The position numbers were made by a program, and so were the translations under genes. From Anaerolineae bacterium (lineage in GTDB: Bacteria; Chloroflexota; Anaerolineae; B4-G1), in contig JAUWOI010000055.1 in assembly GCA_030612185.1 (NCBI GenBank), positions 1 through 14,204 on the forward strand: 14,204 nucleotides of DNA. The letters are read 5' to 3'. Positions 8,135 to 13,344 of this stretch are shown one piece after another (position 1 is the stretch's first letter; every line of letters begins with the position of its first letter). A model generated the notes under the pieces. It made no database searches. It was not told the DNA's origin and worked only from the letters and a program-made list of their open reading frames with translations.

Positions 8135-9385
8135 TTAACGCGGATACATTCTAGGGTGCAAGCCTGCTCCGCCTTTGATGGCGAAGTGGTCGCTGTCTTC
8201 GTAATGAATGTTTCGGTCAATCACGCGCCTCTTGTCCGAAGCCAACAGAACCACGTCCGATTCGATGGCTCGTGCCGGATATACCACTATGCCAGAACCG
8301 ATGAAGCAGTTGTGACCCACGCAACCGCCCAGCACCGGCATGCCCGTTTCCTCCAGTTTGCCTCGATGTACTGCGCGAATGGACTTGGGCACCAGATTGA
8401 AGTCGGTGAAAGTGTTGCCTGCGCCGATGAAGGTGTTGCGCCCGATGGAGCAGAACTGCAGGCACGTATTCTGCGCCACCATCGAATCTTCCATCATCAC
8501 ACTCATAAAGAGCGACGCTCGAAAGGGAAGGAAACAACGGTCCGATACCACGCTGAGCAGAATCTGCCCACCCTGTGCAATATCCACGTTATCTCCTATG
8601 ACCGAGGAACAGATAACAGCCCCTGGGCCAACGGTGACATTATCGCCGATACGGGTCGGTCCCTGGATGATGGCGCTAGGATCAATGTTACAGCCGTGGC
8701 CTATATGCACCACATCCGATGAAGAGAGTACCTGTTTCCGTTCCAACATTGCGCGCCACAGAATCTTTAGTAGTCTCCTGGCGTTACATTCGATGTCGCG
8801 CTCCAACCGCGCCCCATCAGCGAACACCCCAAAGATGATATTGGCAGTGATGGTGTGAACCCAGTGCTCAATAGAGCAAAATGGTTTGGTAGGCACATGG
8901 TATACCAGGTCGCCCTTCTCATCCGACATGTGGGTTGGGACGTGATAGTAACCCGCTTCGCGCGCTCCGGTGTCCATCACCAGTGTGCGCACGTTGGTCT
9001 CGACCCCATAGGGGAAATACCACATGTCGGCGACGTACACGTTTCCCTCGCGACGGATACCCCGCTGTATGTGGATGGCATGGGCGGTGATAGCACGATC
9101 ATCCAGCGCGAGAGCGACACGGCAGGCCTTGCCCGACTGCCGAGCCCGCTGGATGAACTCATCCAGGAAAAAACGGTCGAAGAATAGGTTGTCCCGGTAG
9201 ACCAGTGTCTCCGACCGCTGCGAGTCGATCTCCGCTAGCGAATCCACCTCGCGCTCCTCTGTGGTGTAGCGTGCCAACACATCCCGCTGATGGAGCCACA
9301 GCGGTTTGTTGAGCACATGGAGGTCACGCGCTGGCTCGTTGAACGGAAATATCTTGTGGCGATCTCGTAGTATGACCTTGCGCAT
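8135..9385 (-). CDS. Left-handed beta-helix protein of GlmU-like layout
   Basis: A 416-residue protein. Residues about 225-385 carry hexapeptide repeats (IGHGCNIDPSAII, TRIGDNVTVGPGAVI, SVIGDNVDI, CSIGRNTFIGAGNTF, CVGHNCFIGSGIVV), the signature of a left-handed beta-helix as in sugar-nucleotide pyrophosphorylases and acyltransferases. Residues 1-90 (KIFPFNEPARDLHVLNKPLW, and YRDNLFFD at 63-70) recall the N-terminal part of alternative bacterial GlmU proteins. The glycine-rich nucleotide-binding loop of true nucleotidyltransferases was not found, so that half may not be catalytic. A role as acyl- or nucleotidyltransferase is inferred from fold only. It is 8 bp after the V4R gene and 14 bp before the AAR gene, so a shared pathway is likely, perhaps using acyl thioesters. 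Confidence 0.72.
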   Translation of the reverse strand: MRKVILRDRHKIFPFNEPARDLHVLNKPLWLHQRDVLARYTTEEREVDSLAEIDSQRSETLVYRDNLFFDRFFLDEFIQRARQSGKACRVALALDDRAITAHAIHIQRGIRREGNVYVADMWYFPYGVETNVRTLVMDTGAREAGYYHVPTHMSDEKGDLVYHVPTKPFCSIEHWVHTITANIIFGVFADGARLERDIECNARRLLKILWRAMLERKQVLSSSDVVHIGHGCNIDPSAIIQGPTRIGDNVTVGPGAVICSSVIGDNVDIAQGGQILLSVVSDRCFLPFRASLFMSVMMEDSMVAQNTCLQFCSIGRNTFIGAGNTFTDFNLVPKSIRAVHRGKLEETGMPVLGGCVGHNCFIGSGIVVYPARAIESDVVLLASDKRRVIDRNIHYEDSDHFAIKGGAGLHPRMYPR

Positions 9386-9393
9386 CTACCTGC

Positions 9394-10044
9394 TCAATCC
9401 AGTGGGTGCTTGCCAATCAGAATGGTGCAAGTGCTATCGCCAGCGGCAATGCACGACACCTCTTCGACGTAAAAATTTCTGCCACCACTAATCCAATAAA
9501 GCCCCTCCTCCAGAATACCGACAGCCAGGTGGCAGCAGGGCGAGTCACTCTTGCGTCCCCAACACACGCCGCAGCGCTCTATAATCCAGTGATAATACTG
9601 CTTGTCCTCTCCCAGTCGCACCAGGTGGTCGGTGAACCTGTTGAACATCTCGCCCAGGACCTCGAAGCCTATCCTAAGTTTCATCCCCAGGGGCAGTACG
9701 CGGAAGGCCAAGTCCGCGATACCCAGCATCGGTCCGAAGTCCTTGATCCCGATCTTGAGACAGGCCCGGCCGGTCCGCCGCGCCAGCCCGCGCCCACTGC
9801 GCGGCCCATACATCTCATCCAATGCCTGTAGCAATCGCCCCAACTCATCGAAGGAGAATACCTCGTCGAAGTCATTCGGCGGGTAATTCTCGATGCGATG
9901 CTGAAGCCGGGCCAGATTCAGGATTGCGTTCACCCCATTGCGGCCCATTACCTCTTCCATCGCCAGGAGGACAATCCGCCCCATCTTGTTGGGAAAAAAA
10001 CATTGCCCTGGCTCCTGAATCGGTGATACAGGTCTATCTGTCAT
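9394..10044 (-). CDS. V4R (4-vinyl reductase) domain protein, likely zinc/hydrophobic-ligand binding
   Basis: A 216-residue soluble protein. The C-terminal third is a V4R domain with its metal site: Cys171-His172, then Glu195-x2-Cys198-x7-Cys206. This matches the zinc ligands of aromatic-sensing V4R regulators such as DmpR/MopR (Cys, Glu-x2-Cys-x7-Cys). Extra cysteines at 158, 161 and 170 could add a second thiol cluster. Residues 20-150 are mostly helical and resemble the part ahead of V4R in BchJ-like and heme-NO-binding-like proteins. It lacks ATPase and DNA-binding domains, so it is not a transcription factor by itself. The known role of the fold is to hold small hydrophobic or aromatic molecules. 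As first intact gene of the operon, ahead of the beta-helix and AAR genes, it may carry or sense their substrate or product (inference). Confidence 0.8.
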   Translation of the reverse strand: MTDRPVSPIQEPGQCFFPNKMGRIVLLAMEEVMGRNGVNAILNLARLQHRIENYPPNDFDEVFSFDELGRLLQALDEMYGPRSGRGLARRTGRACLKIGIKDFGPMLGIADLAFRVLPLGMKLRIGFEVLGEMFNRFTDHLVRLGEDKQYYHWIIERCGVCWGRKSDSPCCHLAVGILEEGLYWISGGRNFYVEEVSCIAAGDSTCTILIGKHPLD

Positions 10045-10107
10045 ATGAACTCATCCCCTGGTCGGTTGACGAATCAACGCAAAACGCGGAACGTCACTGG
10101 CCACGCA

Positions 10108-10291
10108 TCACGTTTTATGATCCAGAAACTCGTATAGCGTCTGGTAGAACCGTTCGGGCTCGTCCAACATTGGGAGTGGCCCGAATGTTCGAAGTAGCGT
10201 ATCTCAGCCAGCCGTGTAACAAGATCACGGGCCGTCCGTGGCCGAACGCCTCGTAGTGAACCACTCCCCGGTCGGCAACAATGGAACTCAC
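10108..10291 (-). pseudogene. Alpha/beta hydrolase, internally deleted and frameshifted
   Basis: From GTG at 10289-10291 the minus strand reads M-S-S-I-V-A-D-R-G, then VVHYEAFGHGRPVILLHGWL. This is 20 of 29 residues identical to the start of the hydrolase at 562-1347. Just after HGWL the frame is lost. A second frame gives EIRYFEHSGH, and a third gives LPMLDEPERF and YQTLYEFLDHKT to the stop at 10108-10110; this is the normal C-terminal His region of the same family. So about 190 central residues, with nucleophile and Asp, are deleted out of frame, and a one-base loss near 10190 (CAC-CTC to CACTC) breaks the rest. It sits between the operon promoter candidate and the V4R gene, where it would once have been the first gene. 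Confidence 0.82.
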
Positions 10292-10322
10292 GGTTGCGTC
10301 ACTCCTGGTGACTGAATGTGCA

Positions 10323-10338
10323 AAACGTAGTTACGTTT
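10323..10338. promoter_or_regulatory. Perfect 16-bp palindrome, candidate operator
   Basis: AAACGTA-GT-TACGTTT: two 7-base arms that match exactly around a 2-base centre. It lies between the candidate promoter of the V4R operon (10385-10414) and the GTG of the decayed hydrolase. The size and symmetry fit a dimeric repressor or activator site. No regulator gene in the window is an obvious partner. Confidence 0.45.
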
Positions 10339-10384
10339 CACGCCTCGGCGCCCCATAGGTACAGATTCCAGGTTGAGTCAATAC

Positions 10385-10414
10385 ATCATATCATATCACG
10401 AAACTGCGTGGAAA
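10385..10414 (-). promoter_or_regulatory. Candidate promoter of the V4R-AAR-kinase operon
   Basis: On the minus strand TTTCCA (10409-10414) and TATGAT (10385-10390) are 18 bases apart; a second TATGAT overlaps at 10390-10395. The -10 is good and the -35 weak. The predicted transcript start near 10378 leaves a leader of about 330 bases that contains the hydrolase wreck. The rest of 10415-10597 shows no gene and no riboswitch that I recognise. Confidence 0.35.
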
Positions 10415-10597
10415 TCGTTGCGGTTGCGTTAAAATGAGGTTACAGTTGCTGACATGAACAACGGTCGAACTTACCGTCCCGCAAGGTTCAACCGCCGGAA
10501 AGAGGTGTCTCCGAAGGGCCCAGGCGGACTTACATCGCTCCATATAACACAGTCACCAGCCACAGGACAGCGCGTCTGTCCCTTCCCATCCGCGCCT

Positions 10598-11134
10598 TTA
10601 GTCCTCCTCACCCATTATTTCGAGGATTGAGTATAGGAGTTCCAGTAGTACATGCTTGACACTTTCCCGATCGGTCGCCGAACAGGGCATCACTTTGACT
10701 TCTTCAGGGATGCGGAATGCAATGCGCAAGTCTTCAGGTGACCATGCGTCCTCCAAGTCCTGTTTGTTGGCAGCAACTACGTAGGGCACAGGAGCATAGG
10801 AACGAAAGGTCTCGAAGATGCTGCGAGCCTCGCGAAATGTCTCCGGTCGCACACTGTCGAGCAGGACGACGAAGCCGAGCATGCCTTCCGATAGAATCTC
10901 CCACATGAAGTCGAAGCGGCGTTGGCCAGGGGTGCCAAACAGATAGAGCACCAGGTCATCGTCCACGGTGATGCGCCCAAAATCCATCGCCACCGTGGTC
11001 TGGTCCTTGAGGCGCTCCTCTGCGCGCGTGACCTTCCGCTCCGTTTTAACAATGTCAATCTCGCTGATGCTTTGGATGAACTGCGTTTTGCCAGCCGCAA
11101 AGGGGCCGGTCACTACCATCTTGACAGTTTGCAT
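10598..11134 (-). CDS. Small Ras-like GTPase (CvnD / MglA-related bacterial family)
   Basis: A 178-residue GTP-binding protein. The P-loop is GPFAAGKT (10-17), the switch I Thr pair is 46-47 followed by VAMDFG, the G3 region is FGTPGQ (66-71), G4 is NKQD (123-126) and G5 is CSA (151-153). The G3 Asp of DxxG is Gly67, as is usual in the conservon CvnD group of bacterial GTPases, whose TTVAMDFGRI and LYLFGTPGQ segments it shares. Such proteins act as molecular switches with roadblock or DUF4388 partners. It starts 2 bp after the DUF4388 stop, so the two are surely co-expressed. The ATG is fixed by the nearby upstream stop and the distance to the P-loop. No target or GTPase-activating protein is visible in the window. 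Confidence 0.92.
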   Translation of the reverse strand: MQTVKMVVTGPFAAGKTQFIQSISEIDIVKTERKVTRAEERLKDQTTVAMDFGRITVDDDLVLYLFGTPGQRRFDFMWEILSEGMLGFVVLLDSVRPETFREARSIFETFRSYAPVPYVVAANKQDLEDAWSPEDLRIAFRIPEEVKVMPCSATDRESVKHVLLELLYSILEIMGEED

Positions 11135-11136
11135 TG

Positions 11137-11976
11137 TTAGAGTTCCCGGATACGGTCAATTAACCGCAGTATCACGTTCCGCTTGACGACTGGACGGCGC
11201 ATTGTCATGGGGGTGCGGCTGGGCGCTCCAGACGGCGCGGGCACGACTACCTTTTTTGTTGGCCGGACTAGTTCTACCAACCCTGCCTGCAACAAACCGT
11301 ATACTATCTTGCGGATCTGAAAATCACTCATGTTGTTGTATTGCGCAATCTGGTGGATAGTGTTGCGCGGGTTGATGAAGGACACCACGCGCCATTCCTC
11401 AACGCTGAGACTGATGTTGCGCAGTCTCGCCTGGGGGCGCTCGGCGAACTTGAGTGCCACGTCGAGGTTGGGCAGTTCTTCTTGTAGTTGCTCCCACTCC
11501 TTCAGGCGGCGACTGCCCTCCATAATCACGTTTTCCAGGTCAATGGGAACAGTGATGCGGTCTTCAAACGGCAGCCTGCTTGATTCGAAGCGGAAGGTAC
11601 CCTCAGACCAGGTGAAGAGACGATAGATGTTATTCAGAATGTAGGTATGTACACTCTGTACAATATCGTCCTGGCTCACGTAGCCCGCATTAATCAGCAG
11701 CACTCCCAGTTCTTTGTCACTCTTAGCGCTAGCCCGGGCCTGGATCGCACGGGACTGCTCCTCTGTGATCTTACCAGCGCGGTGAAGTATTGCAGCCAGA
11801 TGATCATCCTGCCCATCCCCATCTAGCGTCGCGTAGACGAGCTTGCCTTCCTTGAAACACAGGCGAGCCTGTGTCTCACGTGTGTCAATCGCCAGCGTGC
11901 CCGTCTTGCGCGCTAGGTTGATCAGGTTAAGCAACTGTGTTGCATTGAAATCTCGCAGGTTCCCTTTTAGTGCCAT
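11137..11976 (-). CDS. DUF4388 (PatA N-terminal-like) protein with winged-helix-like region
   Basis: A 279-residue protein. Residues 1 to about 150 match DUF4388: MALKGNLRDFNATQLLNLI start, then TGTLAID, LCFKEGKLVYA, and a later LINAGYVSQDDI / LFTWSEGTFRFE block. Residues about 185-235 look like a small winged helix (SVEEWRVVSFI, TIHQIAQYNNMSDFQIRKI). The tail is basic. Such proteins often accompany small GTPases and type IV pilus or gliding-type signalling in Chloroflexota, Deinococci and Myxobacteria (general knowledge). The frame is open 31 codons further upstream, but this ATG is preferred: it has GGAGGT 4 bases upstream, the family homology begins right here, and the upstream ATG at 12067-12069 falls on the -35 box of the promoter. 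Confidence 0.87.
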   Translation of the reverse strand: MALKGNLRDFNATQLLNLINLARKTGTLAIDTRETQARLCFKEGKLVYATLDGDGQDDHLAAILHRAGKITEEQSRAIQARASAKSDKELGVLLINAGYVSQDDIVQSVHTYILNNIYRLFTWSEGTFRFESSRLPFEDRITVPIDLENVIMEGSRRLKEWEQLQEELPNLDVALKFAERPQARLRNISLSVEEWRVVSFINPRNTIHQIAQYNNMSDFQIRKIVYGLLQAGLVELVRPTKKVVVPAPSGAPSRTPMTMRRPVVKRNVILRLIDRIREL

Positions 11977-11980
11977 ACCT

Positions 11981-11986
11981 ACCTCC
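11981..11986 (-). promoter_or_regulatory. Ribosome binding site that sets the DUF4388 start
   Basis: GGAGGT on the minus strand, 4 bases before the ATG at 11974-11976. It supports this start over the longer open frame that begins at 12069. Confidence 0.8.
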
Positions 11987-12040
11987 ACTACAACCAGGAG
12001 GGCTACAGACCGGAGCCCGATTGAAGACGTACCAGGGTTG

Positions 12041-12069
12041 ATTATACCTTCTCTTGGCATGCTAGTCAA
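12041..12069 (-). promoter_or_regulatory. Sigma-70-type promoter of the DUF4388-GTPase operon
   Basis: TTGACT (12064-12069) and TATAAT (12041-12046) on the minus strand, 17 bases apart, nearly consensus. The predicted start near 12034 gives a leader of about 58 bases to the preferred ATG. It stands back to back with a plus-strand promoter at 12105-12133. Confidence 0.78.
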
Positions 12070-12088
12070 CCGCCCGAAACAGGGGCGG
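12070..12088. promoter_or_regulatory. GC-rich palindrome between divergent promoters
   Basis: CCGCCC (12070-12075) and GGGCGG (12083-12088) are inverted copies around GAAACAG. The palindrome lies directly upstream of the minus -35 and 16 bases from the plus -35, so one bound protein could affect both promoters. The function is inferred from position only. Confidence 0.4.
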
Positions 12089-12104
12089 GAATGTTGGTTT
12101 GCAC

Positions 12105-12133
12105 TTGTCCATTACTCTGGCAGGTGGTATACT
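12105..12133 (+). promoter_or_regulatory. Promoter of the small membrane-protein gene
   Basis: TTGTCC (12105-12110) and TATACT (12128-12133), 17 bases apart. The expected start near 12140 leaves a leader of about 87 bases before the ATG at 12227. An overlapping TTGCAC at 12099-12104 would give a spacing too long to be used. Confidence 0.6.
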
Positions 12134-12226
12134 AGTGATGATGATCGGACTCGTTCTCATCCTCCACGGGCAGGCTCACGTCAACATTGCTGCCCGCTGG
12201 GAGAGGTGGAGCGACGGAGATGAACT

Positions 12227-12823
12227 ATGGCCAGGAAACGCGGAGACCGCTACCGCCTTTTACTCTACGAACGCATGTGGCAGCGCTGGGCCTGGACTTG
12301 CATTCTGATCGTGCCGGCTGCGGTCGTACTGTGGTGGTTTGTGCCTCGTATCTCAATCATCTACACCCCATTCCGTGTCCTGGCCCTCGTCCCGGCCCTT
12401 GTTTCTCTCGTCATCCTGGCCTACGCATACCTGGCCCGACGACTGGCCTGGGTACAGTGCAGGCCGAACCACCTGCACATTCAGATGCCTTTCTGCCCGC
12501 TCGTCGTCTCCTATGGCCGCATCAAGGGTGTGCGCCCCAAGTCCTTTGCCCAGGTCTTCGACCCGGCAGGGGAGAGAGCAGCCCGCCGGCGCTGGCTGCG
12601 TCCCTACTGGGGCAGGACTGTCCTGATGGTGGGACTTTCAAAGTACCCGTTCAGCAAAACGTGGCTGCGCCTCTGGTTCAGCCCTTACCTCCTGTCACCT
12701 GATGTCACCGGCTTCGTCTTCCTGGTCGAGGACTGGATGGCGCTCTCCCGCCAACTGGATGAGTTCCGCACGGCCTGGATGATGCGCCGCACCGAGCAGT
12801 GGCGTGCGCAGAGCAAAACGTAG
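12227..12823 (+). CDS. Small membrane protein, two helices plus soluble PH-like tail
   Basis: A 198-residue protein of no family I can name with certainty. A basic N-terminus (MARKRGDRYR) is followed by two membrane helices at about 21-40 and 49-70 separated by a very short turn. About 125 residues then face one side, probably the cytoplasm by the positive-inside rule (RR at 71-72, RRRW at 120-123). The tail has alternating strands (WVQCRPNHLHIQ, VVSYGRIKGVRP, RTVLMVGL, TGFVFLVEDW) and ends in a helix, which resembles a bacterial PH-like domain behind a two-helix hairpin. GGAG lies 9 bases before the ATG. It is transcribed away from the DUF4388-GTPase operon from a shared promoter region, which hints at joint control; no functional link is otherwise shown. 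Confidence 0.82.
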   Translation: MARKRGDRYRLLLYERMWQRWAWTCILIVPAAVVLWWFVPRISIIYTPFRVLALVPALVSLVILAYAYLARRLAWVQCRPNHLHIQMPFCPLVVSYGRIKGVRPKSFAQVFDPAGERAARRRWLRPYWGRTVLMVGLSKYPFSKTWLRLWFSPYLLSPDVTGFVFLVEDWMALSRQLDEFRTAWMMRRTEQWRAQSKT

Positions 12824-12922
12824 GTGTACCCCTTTGACTGGACATCAGTAATCTCTCCGATTTTGGAACAACCAACCCCTCAGAGCAAGCGCATCTAAAC
12901 TCGGAAATTGCCTGTAACAATG

Positions 12923-13089
12923 GAATTCGGGTACTACTCACGCTCTTCCCAAAACAGGCACAAATAGCACACGGATACACACAGATGAAACGGATTCTCA
13001 CGTTTTTTTATCTTTATCTGTGTACACCTGTGTGATTCGTGTTGATCCGTGTCCCATTTGTAGATAGTTGAGCAATTACGAATTCGGGT
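12923..13089. repeat. 10-bp direct repeat flanking the palindromic element
   Basis: GAATTCGGGT occurs at 12923-12932 and again at 13080-13089, on both sides of the palindromic element but 27 and 18 bases away from it. It may be chance or a remnant of an older insertion. Confidence 0.3.
12960..13061. mobile_element. 102-bp palindromic MITE-like element
   Basis: The 17-base ends (ACAAATAGCACACGGAT at 12960-12976 and its inverse at 13045-13061) agree at 15 positions. An inner pair ACACAGAT (12979-12986) / ATCTGTGT (13016-13023) gives a second stem, with a T-run at 13003-13009 in the loop. It codes for nothing. Sequences with CACGGAT, CACAGAT and GATTCGTG words recur as intergenic palindromes in many environmental genomes (general knowledge). 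No target duplication directly abuts it. It occupies the centre of the gene-free stretch 12824-13302. Confidence 0.65.
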
Positions 13090-13207
13090 GGTTATAGGCT
13101 ATAGCCTGAATTGTGCAAGAAGTGGATTCTAGTAAACCTTTCATATTCTTGTAACGCTATGTGCACCGAAGCGTGCTACGATAGTAATGTGGCTCGGTTG
13201 GGCGAAG

Positions 13208-13248
13208 TCACTTCAGGTAAGGAAGCGCTCTTCTCTACCCCTGAGTGA
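13208..13248. other. Imperfect hairpin upstream of the lipoprotein promoter
   Basis: TCACT-T-CAGG (13208-13217) can pair with CCTGAGTGA (13240-13248) with one bulge, and GAAG/CTTC (13222-13225/13230-13233) forms an inner stem. CGCAATTTT follows. It may be a weak terminator for transcripts entering from the left, or a protein site. The U-run is short, so this stays open. Confidence 0.3.
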
Positions 13249-13267
13249 CGCAATTTTGCTTCGGGGC

Positions 13268-13296
13268 TTGCCATGTGGCAGGTCAAAGGGTATAAT
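13268..13296 (+). promoter_or_regulatory. Consensus-like promoter of the FecR-like lipoprotein gene
   Basis: TTGCCA (13268-13273) and a perfect TATAAT (13291-13296), 17 bases apart. The predicted transcript start is 13302-13304, exactly where an in-frame ATG (13303) stands. Confidence 0.75.
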
Positions 13297-13344
13297 ATCT
13301 ATATGACGTCCGCTCGGAACTTGTCAAGAGGTTTGGGATTCAGG

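Noticed and set aside
8135..9385. Calling the beta-helix protein GlmU
   Set aside because: The N-terminal nucleotide-binding glycine loop of GlmU is not visible and the context is not amino-sugar synthesis. Only fold-level resemblance is supported.
9394..10044. Calling the V4R protein BchJ (4-vinyl reductase)
   Set aside because: No bacteriochlorophyll gene is nearby, and V4R domains occur in many ligand-binding proteins without that role.
10440..10560. Possible riboswitch between the two minus-strand operons
   Set aside because: I compared it from memory with cyclic-di-GMP, glycine, TPP, cobalamin, fluoride and guanidine consensus cores and found no match.
10565..10581. GGACAG-CGCGT-CTGTCC hairpin as terminator of the GTPase operon
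   Set aside because: The 6-bp stem is followed by no U-run in the direction of transcription. It may be chance.
11977..12069. Longer DUF4388 protein starting at 12069
   Set aside because: The upstream ATG sits on the -35 box of the operon promoter. The internal ATG has GGAGGT and begins at the family boundary.
12099..12308. Short hydrophobic open frame on the plus strand before the membrane-protein gene
   Set aside because: It would start on the -35 region of the promoter at 12105-12133, ahead of the predicted transcript start, and it runs out of frame through the next gene.
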